Shown one piece after another: positions 15,840 to 23,780 of a DNA stretch of 35,151 bases (positions are counted from its first letter, which is position 1; the number at the start of each line of letters is the position of its first letter). Origin of the DNA: Limisphaerales bacterium (GTDB taxonomy: Bacteria > Verrucomicrobiota > Verrucomicrobiia > Limisphaerales > UBA11358). The DNA lies in NCBI GenBank assembly GCA_027451565.1, contig DAIDJC010000004.1:1-35151 (forward strand), in the 5' to 3' direction. Below the pieces are notes generated by a model, which was not told the origin of the DNA, ran no database searches, and saw nothing but the letters and a program-made list of their open reading frames with translations. The position numbers were made by a program, and so were the translations under genes.

Positions 15840-17963
15840 TCAATTTTCGGGCGGCGAATGTCCCTGCAAGGCTTCGGGATGGGCTTGGAGCAGGGAGTTC
15901 AATTCGGATCGTGCCGGCTTGAGCGAGGGCATGAGCCGCAGGCTGGTTTGAAATTCCCTTGCAGCCAATGTCCATTGGCCTTTTTTGGAGAAAACCTGGG
16001 CCAGCCGGTAATGGCCGCGGGCATCGCCGGGGGCCAATTGCAACTCGCGTGCAAATTCCTTTTGCGCCCCGTTCCAATCGCCGCTGTCCAGAAATGCCAT
16101 GCCCAGATTGTAGTGGGCTTCGGCCACTTCGGGTTGCAGTCTCACGGAGATTTGATATTCCTGCAGGGCTTGGTTGGTTTGACCTGCGGCCATCAAGGTG
16201 GATGCGAGACAGTAGCGGGCGTAGGAATTGGAGGGATCCAGAGCCAGGGCGCGGCTCAGTTCTTTTTCCGCCAAAGGGTATTGCGCAAGGGTCTGGAAGG
16301 CAAAACCCAAGCCGGAGTGGTAGTCGGGATTATTGCCATCCTGGGCGGCTGCATCTTGCAAATGGGGCAAAGCTGCGGCGGCCTGCCCGGATTTCATCAG
16401 TATCATCCCCATGTTGTATTCCAACACCGGGTTGTGTCCGCCCAAGGCTTCCGCTGCAGCCCAATACGGCTGGGCATCGGCATTGTGGCCTTGGAGAATC
16501 AATATGCTCCCCAGCCCGAATTGGGCCGGATAAAAGCCTGGGCTTATCTCCACGGCCTTTTTGTACATCACCAGGGCATCAGCCTGGTTGCCCTGCTTTT
16601 GGCATCCCAACCCAAGGCAGTAATAGGCCACCCCGTTTTCGCCGGTCACTTCCAGGGTGTGGCCGAACAGGGTGAATGTGTTTCTCCAGTATTGTATCTG
16701 GCGGTAGGTGAGCACCAGGCACGAGGCCAGGACCAGGGCGCTCACCACCCGCACCCCCACCTGCGCCGTCCTTCGGATCGCTTCCTTCTGCGCCAGCCCG
16801 TCAGCCACTCCCCAGACCATCGCCACAAAAAGCCCGATAACCGGCAGGTACATGTAGCGGTCCGCCATGGATTGGGCTCCGACCTGCACCAAGCCAATGG
16901 TGGGAACCAACATGCCCAAAAACCATAGCCAGCCCATGATCAGGCTGGGAAACCTTCTCCACCAAACCAAAAACAAAAAAGTCCAAGTCGCCAGAAAAAC
17001 CACGGATACTCCAACCAAAAACAGTGGCAGATGCTCGCGGTAAGGGTAAAGAAGGGACAGGCCTGCTGGAACCAATGCATCGGACGCATACCGCAGGTAA
17101 GACCATAATGCGTTTCCAACGCGGTAGCTCAAGGGCAAGGCGGCCACGCTCATCATGGCGCCAGCCTGTTTTTGGGCTAGGAACGTGACAACGGCATCAC
17201 ATCCGGCAAGTATGAAAAACGGGATTTTTTCCAACACCAGCGGAATGGCTGCTTTGCATAGGATGATCCATTCCGGCTTGGGAGCAGGTCCGGTGCCGGG
17301 GATTGGTTTGATCCATCGCTGAAGGGGCCAGAAATCAAGCAACAAAAGAACAAATGGCAGGGTGACTGCCATGGGCTTGGACATCAGGGCACACCCGAAA
17401 AGTAGAATTGCGGCGACGTAGGTTCGTGCTCGGGGCATCCTCGCATAACAGGTATAAGTTGCCAGGGTTAAAATAAAGAAGAACCCGCAGAGGACATCCT
17501 TGCGTTCGGAAGCCCAAGCCACGGATTCCACATGTTGTGGGTGCCAGCCAAAGAGGGCGGCCACCATGAAGCAGCGCCAGTTCTGCCCCGTCATCAGGCG
17601 CAAGGCCATGAACAGCAAGGCCGTGTTCAAGGAATGCAAAAAAGCATTCATTAAATGGTGCCAGCCCGGTTCAAGACCAAACAGTGAGCAATCCAGCATG
17701 TGCGATATCCAGGTCAGCGGATGCCAGTTCGCCTGGTAAAATGTGCCAAACGCCCACCTTATTCCCCCTTGGGTCAGGCCCCGGCTCACCTCCGGGTTTT
17801 CCGTGATGTAACCCTGGTCATCAAATTGGATGAAATCGTTTTTGAAGGTGGGAAGATACAGGAGAAGCGTGGAGACAAACAGGAATGCCGCCATGATCCA
17901 TGCCTGGCGCAGGGCTCTCCGGGCCTCCACTGCTGTGGTTGAATCCTTGGCACCTGTTGTCAC
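15840..17963 (-). CDS. TMTC-like GT-C membrane glycosyltransferase with C-terminal TPR repeats
   Basis: A 707-residue protein. About ten hydrophobic segments fill residues 20-430, with an FDDQGYI motif after the first one (F47 D48 D49), NWHPLTWISHMLD, and ESVAWASERKDVLC. This is the layout of GT-C/PMT-like proteins related to eukaryotic TMTC O-mannosyltransferases. Residues about 450-690 contain seven or so TPRs (for example AHYNLGMAFLDSGDWNGAQ), probably outside the cytoplasm and used to bind acceptor proteins. A role in protein O-glycosylation is inferred. The GTG start overlaps the PHP phosphatase stop as GTGA. It is followed by thrH on the same strand. Confidence 0.85.
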   Translation of the reverse strand: MTTGAKDSTTAVEARRALRQAWIMAAFLFVSTLLLYLPTFKNDFIQFDDQGYITENPEVSRGLTQGGIRWAFGTFYQANWHPLTWISHMLDCSLFGLEPGWHHLMNAFLHSLNTALLFMALRLMTGQNWRCFMVAALFGWHPQHVESVAWASERKDVLCGFFFILTLATYTCYARMPRARTYVAAILLFGCALMSKPMAVTLPFVLLLLDFWPLQRWIKPIPGTGPAPKPEWIILCKAAIPLVLEKIPFFILAGCDAVVTFLAQKQAGAMMSVAALPLSYRVGNALWSYLRYASDALVPAGLSLLYPYREHLPLFLVGVSVVFLATWTFLFLVWWRRFPSLIMGWLWFLGMLVPTIGLVQVGAQSMADRYMYLPVIGLFVAMVWGVADGLAQKEAIRRTAQVGVRVVSALVLASCLVLTYRQIQYWRNTFTLFGHTLEVTGENGVAYYCLGLGCQKQGNQADALVMYKKAVEISPGFYPAQFGLGSILILQGHNADAQPYWAAAEALGGHNPVLEYNMGMILMKSGQAAAALPHLQDAAAQDGNNPDYHSGLGFAFQTLAQYPLAEKELSRALALDPSNSYARYCLASTLMAAGQTNQALQEYQISVRLQPEVAEAHYNLGMAFLDSGDWNGAQKEFARELQLAPGDARGHYRLAQVFSKKGQWTLAAREFQTSLRLMPSLKPARSELNSLLQAHPEALQGHSPPEN

Positions 17964-18760
17964 AATGCTTGCGGAGTGGCCCGCCGGCTCTCGAATTCAA
18001 GCCAATGGGTGTATCCCACGGACAGCGCCAGGTCGCGAGCCTCGGCAAAGTTCATGCCCACCTCGGAGGGTTGATGGGCGTCTGATCCGAATGTGATGCT
18101 CACGCCATGACCCCGCGCCATTTCGAGCAATTCGCGGCTGGGATAAATTTCACGGCAATCCTTTCGCAGGCCGGCTGTGTTCAATTCCACCGCACACCCG
18201 CGCAGGGCCGCCGCCTTCAAAAATGGTTCGTAGAGCGGACGGCAATCATTCACGGGCCGGATTCCAAATTTTTTGGGCAGGTCGGCGTGACCGATGATGT
18301 CAAACAAGCCCGAGTCCGCCGCTTGGGCCAGCCGATCAAAATACATCTTCCAGACCACATGCGCCTCGTGCTGGCGCCACTGGGAGATTTTAGCCGGATT
18401 ATCCACGTCCCAGGTGTCGGTGACATAATGAACGGATCCAATCAAGTAATCCCAAGGGTGCCTGGATGCCAGGTTCCGTATCCAAGCTTCCTGTCCCGGC
18501 AGGTAATCCACTTCCAATGCCAGCCGGATTTTTAACTCGGGCACTGCCCGCTGGGCGAATTGCACCTTGGCGACATATTCATCCAGTTGATCCATGCGCA
18601 TGCGCCATTCATCAAAATCATCCCTTTCCATTGGGGAATGGTCTGAAAAACCAATTTGGCGCAGCCCCAGGCTGGCAGCCTGGCGAGCGTATTCCACCGG
18701 TTCACCGCTGGCGTGGCGGCATAACGGCGTGTGCATATGATAATCCGCAGGCTGCAACAT
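17960..18760 (-). CDS. PHP-domain histidinol-phosphatase (HisJ/HisK type)
   Basis: A 266-residue PHP-family phosphoesterase, probably removing phosphate from histidinol phosphate in histidine synthesis. The first metal motif YHMHTPLCRHASG (H8, H10) and a FSDHSPM stretch are followed by LALEVDYLPG, GSVHYV (His), a GHADLPKKFG segment, and FGSDAHQPSEVG. These are the ordered PHP ligands of the HisJ type. The ATG at 18760 is preferred because HxH normally lies within the first ten residues; a GTG at 18847 would add 29 unlike residues. The stop overlaps the TPR gene start. No other histidine gene is nearby, so the exact substrate is not certain. Confidence 0.85.
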   Translation of the reverse strand: MLQPADYHMHTPLCRHASGEPVEYARQAASLGLRQIGFSDHSPMERDDFDEWRMRMDQLDEYVAKVQFAQRAVPELKIRLALEVDYLPGQEAWIRNLASRHPWDYLIGSVHYVTDTWDVDNPAKISQWRQHEAHVVWKMYFDRLAQAADSGLFDIIGHADLPKKFGIRPVNDCRPLYEPFLKAAALRGCAVELNTAGLRKDCREIYPSRELLEMARGHGVSITFGSDAHQPSEVGMNFAEARDLALSVGYTHWLEFESRRATPQAL

Positions 18761-19631
18761 GGCCGGATTCTCGGGTGTTGCCGGGAGGTTTTCAAGCGCG
18801 TATTCACCACGTGCAGAATGGCATCTTGAAATCTGTCTGAAAATCACGATGCGAGCCGCGGTTGGGGGTATTTGTATTCAACCGGGGTACGGGCGGACAG
18901 GATCGGGATTTTTTCCCGCAGCCTACTGCCGTGGCGGGCAAAGGCGGCGTCGAGACTTCGGCACGAGTGTTTGATCATCTCTCATCGCCCTTGTTAACGC
19001 AGGAATCAGTGCCTTGGCACCTTTTGATGCATCGCCGCGATGCTTGAATGAACGGCCTAAATGAGGTATTCAGGCAAATTGGTCTAATTCCTGCTCATTG
19101 CTCGGCATTAGCTGTTGTCCATATTTTTGTACTGTTTTTAACAAGTTACATAAAGATGCCATGCATATACCTATCGAGAAGCTGAACCCGGGTCTGAAGC
19201 GCCGGCCCACCACTGCCATTTCAAATGTTCAACAACAGGGCTGGCCTCAACCTCCTCCGATCCGGTTGGATCCGATTGTGGCTCAATTGGCACAGATTTC
19301 CCGCCGTGTGCCCTATGCAAACGTCGCGAAAGGCGTTCCATTTTCTCCCCTGAACGATTAATTTTTGCGGGTCCTCCCCGTACCCGCCCATAATGGACTC
19401 CCCAAGTCCAGATCATACGGGGTGGACCCCAACGATTTCACCCATAACGATGTTTGAGGGGTGACCTGGATTTATCCTTCAACGGCTTTTTAACACTCCT
19501 TGCCCCCAAAAGTGCGATCTGAAACGGCCTTCAGGTATATTGGCAATCCTGCTATCCCAAGACCAAGTGGCTGAATTTCATCCATGCTGTCCAATTTTTT
19601 CGATGGAGCGGTTTTGAAATCTTGAACCTTG
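18761..19631. other. Gene-poor 0.87 kb intergenic region
   Basis: No protein family, tRNA or rRNA is recognisable here. A short weak hairpin (CGGGA/TCCCG around a T-loop) lies at 18904-18918. One small open frame at 19161-19361 is listed separately with low confidence. The region carries the promoter of the PHP phosphatase operon on its left side and lies downstream of the NRDE-family gene on its right. Confidence 0.5.
19161..19361 (+). CDS. Possible small protein, unrecognised
   Basis: A 66-codon frame starting MHIPIEKLNPGLKRR and ending in a proline-rich and polar stretch. I do not recognise a family. No Shine-Dalgarno sequence is present. A weak -35/-10-like pair (TTGTAC at 19127, CATAAA at 19149, spacing 16) would place a transcript start close to the ATG. 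The main argument is its isolation in a gene-poor region; it could equally be chance. Confidence 0.2.
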   Translation: MHIPIEKLNPGLKRRPTTAISNVQQQGWPQPPPIRLDPIVAQLAQISRRVPYANVAKGVPFSPLND

Positions 19632-20369
19632 TCAGATACTCCGGAGGTGGTTCATCGTTAGCTCGTTGCAAATGGGGCGGTTTTTTTCACATGGAGAACC
19701 TGTTGTATGTCTCAGTTGGATTTTTTTTTCGGTGACGACCATTTCCGTGTAACTCACTGTGGTTGCCTCTGTACGGTGCATGCAGATGGAGTAGGGGCCC
19801 TGATCCGGCAGATGGGACCCGTGAAACCGCCTCAACCAAATCAATTGTCCCGCATCATTTTCGTTTTGAGCAGCATTAAAAGTTTCAGAGCGGATTTTTT
19901 GAGCTCCTGGCTCATCGTGGCCTGAAGAAATCCAGATGCCGGTGCGCCAAGGATGTTCGAGAATTGAAACATCCCTCAAATCCCAGCGCCATTCAAACAC
20001 TTCACGGCTGGCGCTGAAAATTCCGATCAGTCTGAATGGGTTTGTTTTCTGCAAGGGCATCGTTGCGAGACGCCACTCCCAATCCTGCCGGTTATCGCAT
20101 GCAAGCATTTCGGGAATCAGGCGACCGCGGCTTTCGATGGAACCTTCAACCCGTGTTGGGATGGCGTACCAGTTCACGATGGCGCAGCCCAGCCCAACAT
20201 CGTTGACCCCCACCCAAGCGCCACCGCCGGGTTCAAAAGGATAAAGTGCCTGTCGCTTGCCCAAAAAATGCAGGTCAGGAGGCAAAGATTTGACCCGGCT
20301 TCTTTGTTCGTCCCGGTTCATTCCCAGGGCAAATCCATTTTTTCGGGCGAGAAAAGTGACGGTACACAT
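19632..20369 (-). CDS. NRDE/TANGO2-family protein (putative Ntn-type hydrolase fold)
   Basis: A 245-residue protein with the family opening MCTVTF and MNRDEQRSR (N18-R19-D20-E21), then GGGAWVGVNDVGLGCAIVN. In this family Cys2 is exposed after removal of Met, resembling Ntn hydrolases; the biochemical role is not settled (eukaryotic TANGO2 has been linked to haem or lipid metabolism). The ATG at 20369 is chosen so that Cys is residue 2; upstream in-frame residues are not conserved-looking. The middle part is less typical, so this may be a divergent member. It follows the DinB-like gene on the same strand. Confidence 0.75.
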   Translation of the reverse strand: MCTVTFLARKNGFALGMNRDEQRSRVKSLPPDLHFLGKRQALYPFEPGGGAWVGVNDVGLGCAIVNWYAIPTRVEGSIESRGRLIPEMLACDNRQDWEWRLATMPLQKTNPFRLIGIFSASREVFEWRWDLRDVSILEHPWRTGIWISSGHDEPGAQKIRSETFNAAQNENDAGQLIWLRRFHGSHLPDQGPYSICMHRTEATTVSYTEMVVTEKKIQLRHTTGSPCEKNRPICNELTMNHLRSI

Positions 20370-20508
20370 GGTTCGAAATCCGGATCGCCAGATCAACTTT
20401 TCGGGTTCCGGGTGTTTTGAAATTGGCTGGTGAGGATTCCCCCAAAACCCGTTTTGTTGGCGCCGTAGATTCCTTTTAAAGTCATCAAAGGACAGTGACC
20501 TCAGGTGA

Positions 20509-21123
20509 TTACTTGCAGGGAACGGTTGATTCCTGGCGTTGGTGATGGATTGTGGATGGCGCCATGCCGAAATCCCCGGGCAGCTTGATATCCATTGACA
20601 GAGTCATCAGGCGGATGATGGCATAATGATGAGTGGCGTGGGCCGTTGCGTACATAACTTCCCTTCCCAAGGTGGATTGGGCTTCTTGGGGAATGGTTGA
20701 GTAAGGATTTGTCTGGGAAATCGCCCGCATGGGCTGGTCCCAATTCCGCGCTTTTAATGCCAGGAAATTTCCCCTGAGCGCTTTCGTGGCAGCCAGTGCT
20801 GCCTGGCGATCCATTTCCACCAGTGTGCCCCTTTTGCGTTGGTCATAGTTCACCTCGGGGCGATCACAGGAGTTGAGCAATAGTTGAAAATGATCCAAGA
20901 CATGCCGGTAATGGCCGCCCATGGTACCGCCAAATTGTTGGAAGGCTGGTTTACGGTATTGGTCGTCTGTCATTTGATCCAACATCGCTTCACCCTGGCT
21001 CAAAATTGCCAGGACAGATTCCATATGGTTTTGATTCGGAGTTTCCAGATTCATGACAATATAGGAAATGGGTTGGTAAGTGTTTGTGACATTTGTGTGA
21101 AAATATTCAAAGTCGGCCTCCAT
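20509..21123 (-). CDS. DinB-like metal-binding four-helix protein
   Basis: A 204-residue helical protein. GGHYRHVLDHF (H71, H74, H78) and ATAHATHHYAIIRL (H162, H165, H166) are placed like the His ligands of DinB/YfiT proteins, with a conserved-looking NYDQRKRG between them. The substrate is unknown; DinB relatives include thiol-transfer and detoxification enzymes. The first ATG (21123) is used, but a second ATG at 21054 (MNLETPNQNHMESVL) is equally possible because the domain begins after it. Neither has a Shine-Dalgarno sequence. The NRDE-family gene lies downstream on the same strand. Confidence 0.7.
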   Translation of the reverse strand: MEADFEYFHTNVTNTYQPISYIVMNLETPNQNHMESVLAILSQGEAMLDQMTDDQYRKPAFQQFGGTMGGHYRHVLDHFQLLLNSCDRPEVNYDQRKRGTLVEMDRQAALAATKALRGNFLALKARNWDQPMRAISQTNPYSTIPQEAQSTLGREVMYATAHATHHYAIIRLMTLSMDIKLPGDFGMAPSTIHHQRQESTVPCK

Positions 21124-21589
21124 TGAAAGCGGGTTATGTTAATGGAGAGCGAAAGAGTTCCGCTTTTTGGGCGGGGTTCAAATTTGGATCATGGCCGGAA
21201 ATTGGCCCTTTCCGCATTGTAGATGCCTTTGCACCCATTCCAATGCACAGGGCAGGGGTTCGTTCGCGTTTCATTATGTCAAAGTCCCGTCTTTCATGAT
21301 ACCAAGTCGGTTGGAAGTTTGTTTCCTTACGGGAAAAATGAATTTGTTCTTAAAATTTGCCGGGTTCTGGCTGAAAGAGATTTGGAGGGAGTTGGGGGTG
21401 ACCGATTCGGAATGATAAAGGCAGGCCAGCATGGGCGAAAGATTTGAGAAGGTGGCCTGGTTTTGTGGTGGTTCGGGCCTGGGCTTTTGATCAAAGGCAG
21501 CAATCCGCTTCACCATGATCAATCAGTTCTTATTGAGACCGCATTTTCATGTTCTGGACAATTATTCCCATGAACCTCATGGTGCAGTC
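21124..21589. other. Divergent intergenic region between DinB-like and pullulanase genes
   Basis: About 466 bp between two divergent starts. I see no RNA gene or strong hairpin. A weak promoter-like pair on the plus strand (TTGGAA, 17 bp, AAAAAT, around 21310-21340) is the best candidate for the pullulanase gene but is not convincing. Confidence 0.4.
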
Positions 21590-23674
21590 ATGAAAACTTT
21601 CTGCTTCAGGCCATCGCTTTGGGTTCAATTATTTTTGAAATCCGGCATTCCCGGGCTTGCAGCGCTGCTCCTGGCATGGCATGTCTGCGGCGGCATGGCC
21701 ACGGAAACCAATTTCCTGTCTCCCTATTGCTACCCGGATAATGACCTGGGAGCCACCTGGCAGCCTTCCCGGACCTGTCTGAAACTTTGGGCCCCCACCG
21801 CCTTGGCGGTATCTGTAAAATGGTTTTCTGATCCGGTTACCTCCAGGTTTTCCCTGTTGCCAATGACATTGCAATCCAACGGCATTTGGTTCCTGACTAT
21901 CGAAGGAAACCAGGCCGGGCGCTATTATCTTTACCAAATCACCCTGCCTGGCTCCGTTCCTGGTTCGGTCAGGATCACCGAAGTGAATGATCCCTACGCA
22001 AAAGGTTCATCGGCCAATTCAGGGCGCACCTTGGTATTCAATCCTGCGGACACAGACCCTCCGGGTTGGATGGAGGATCATTTTGTTGGTCTCCGACGGA
22101 ACACGGATGCCATACTATACGAGGCGCACGTGCGTGATTTCACCGTAAACCCACAGTCCGGGGTAAACCCGGAATGGAGAGGCAGGTTTCTTGGCTTTGC
22201 CCAATCAGGAACCGTGAATAGCGCAGGACTTGCCACCGGGTTGGATCACCTTGTGGAACTGGGCATTACCCACGTTCACCTCCTGCCTGTTTTTGATTAT
22301 GCCGGAGGGGATGAAAGACAGGGACCTGGGTCCTACACCTGGTATGACTGGGGCTACGATCCCGTGCTTTATGACAACTTGGAGGGGTCATATTCCACAC
22401 AGCCCAACGGAACATCACGGCAAGCGGAGTTCAAAAAATTAATAATGGCCCTGCACCGCCGTGGAATTGGAGTGGTCCTGGATGTGGTTTTCAACCATAC
22501 CGATGCTGTCGGGGACGCCCCCTTTTCCATTTTTGACAAAATTTACCCGGGCTACTTTTATCGCACCGATGCGGCGGGGCATCCCGCCAATGCCAGCGGT
22601 TGTGGGAATGAATTTGCGTCCGAACGTCCCATGGCGCGGAAGTTCATACTGGATTCCATCCAATATTGGATGCGTGAATACCATGTGGACGGTTTTCGTT
22701 TTGATTTGATGGGCTTGCTGGACCAGACCACCATGAAGGCTGTATATAAGGCGGCAAAAGCCATCAATCCTTCCGCCATCATTTATGGCGAAGGTTGGAG
22801 CATGGAACAGGTCCTTCCACCGGATCAAATGATGACCCAATCGGCGGTGCAGGGGACTGGGGTGGCGGCGTTTAACGACGGGATCCGCGACAACATCAAA
22901 GGAGATGCCGGAAACGCCTCGGCCCGCGGGTTTATCCAGGGATTGGCTCCTCCGTATGGAGGGATGGGCATGTTTTATTTGAATTTGAAGGGTCAAGGCA
23001 CCGGGCGCGGGCCGGGGGTCATTCCTGTTTTTTCTCCCAATGAAACCATCAATTATGACTCCGTGCATGATGATTTATGTTTGTGGGATAAAATCGCCGC
23101 CTCTGCGGCTGACCAGCCGGAAACCATCCGCGAGCAGATGGACCAATTGGCTGCCGGGATCATTCTCACGGCCCAAGGCGTTCCATTTCTGCATGCCGGG
23201 GATGAATTCCTCAGGTCCAAACAGGGTGTGGCCAACAGTTATAACAATAATGATCCTGATGTGAATCCGATCCACTGGGACCTGAAAACAGCGCACGCCG
23301 GGGTGTTTCGCTTTTACAGGGGCCTTGTGGCCATGCGGAAGGCTCATCCCGCGTTTCGCATGGATCAGGCTGCGCAGGTCAACGCATGCATGGAATTTGT
23401 GCCTGGCCTGGGAGATCATCTGGTGGCTTACGTGCTGAAGGATCACGCCAATGGTGACGTATGGCGAAATATACTGGTGGTTTACAATGGATCGGGCGCG
23501 AAGCGACAGGTGGCCATCAGTGGAAAATGGCAGGTGGTGGCCGATGCGCGTGATGCCGGTGTGGACGACTTGCGCACAGTTTTTGGGCCCGTGTCCGTGG
23601 AGCCTTTTTCCTTATTGGTGGCCCATTCTGCAGATTCCATATCCTTTTTGAAACAGCCGCCCCTGACCAATTGA
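21590..23674 (+). CDS. Secreted pullulanase-type GH13 alpha-glucan debranching enzyme
   Basis: Hydrolyses alpha-1,6 branches of pullulan, starch or glycogen-like glucans. The type I pullulanase opening DNDLGATWQPSRTCLKLWAPTA (in parts, CBM48-like) and DWGYDPVLYDNLEGSY are present. GH13 regions: I DVVFNHTD (D near 298), II GFRFDLMG (nucleophile D372), III IYGEGWS (acid/base E401), IV VHDDLCLWDK (D494; the usual HDN is HDD here). An N-terminal hydrophobic stretch after MKTFCFRPSLW suggests export. The ATG at 21590 is preferred because it starts a normal signal peptide; an in-frame ATG at 21515 would add 25 residues. The gene converges on the YfhO-like gene with 106 bp between and no clear terminator. 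Confidence 0.88.
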   Translation: MKTFCFRPSLWVQLFLKSGIPGLAALLLAWHVCGGMATETNFLSPYCYPDNDLGATWQPSRTCLKLWAPTALAVSVKWFSDPVTSRFSLLPMTLQSNGIWFLTIEGNQAGRYYLYQITLPGSVPGSVRITEVNDPYAKGSSANSGRTLVFNPADTDPPGWMEDHFVGLRRNTDAILYEAHVRDFTVNPQSGVNPEWRGRFLGFAQSGTVNSAGLATGLDHLVELGITHVHLLPVFDYAGGDERQGPGSYTWYDWGYDPVLYDNLEGSYSTQPNGTSRQAEFKKLIMALHRRGIGVVLDVVFNHTDAVGDAPFSIFDKIYPGYFYRTDAAGHPANASGCGNEFASERPMARKFILDSIQYWMREYHVDGFRFDLMGLLDQTTMKAVYKAAKAINPSAIIYGEGWSMEQVLPPDQMMTQSAVQGTGVAAFNDGIRDNIKGDAGNASARGFIQGLAPPYGGMGMFYLNLKGQGTGRGPGVIPVFSPNETINYDSVHDDLCLWDKIAASAADQPETIREQMDQLAAGIILTAQGVPFLHAGDEFLRSKQGVANSYNNNDPDVNPIHWDLKTAHAGVFRFYRGLVAMRKAHPAFRMDQAAQVNACMEFVPGLGDHLVAYVLKDHANGDVWRNILVVYNGSGAKRQVAISGKWQVVADARDAGVDDLRTVFGPVSVEPFSLLVAHSADSISFLKQPPLTN

Positions 23675-23780
23675 ACGCGGTGGAGTGACAGGAGAAGCAA
23701 AATTTGCCCGGATTCACAGATATTGCCTTTCCACCCGTTGGTTCTAGCAAGTGGATCTACATCCAAAAGGGATTGCGAAA

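Noticed and set aside
15690..16928. A 412-codon plus-strand open frame
   Set aside because: Antisense to the TPR part of the TMTC-like gene and to thrH; repetitive codon patterns of the TPRs explain the open frame.
18890..18903. GCGGACAGGATCG shared with a site near 33402
   Set aside because: A 13-base match between two places in 35 kb is expected by chance; the flanks differ.
18904..18918. Short hairpin CGGGA/TCCCG as a terminator
   Set aside because: Only 5 bp of stem, the T-run is in the loop and not after the stem, and no gene ends next to it.
20370..20382. GGTTCGAAATCC, resembling a tRNA T-arm
   Set aside because: No acceptor stem, anticodon arm or CCA fits around it; it also overlaps the start region of the NRDE-family gene.
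21174..21192. GGGGTTCAAATTTGG, resembling a tRNA T-arm
   Set aside because: No matching acceptor stem or cloverleaf can be built upstream or downstream.
22439..23068. A 209-codon minus-strand open frame
   Set aside because: Antisense to the catalytic core of the pullulanase gene.
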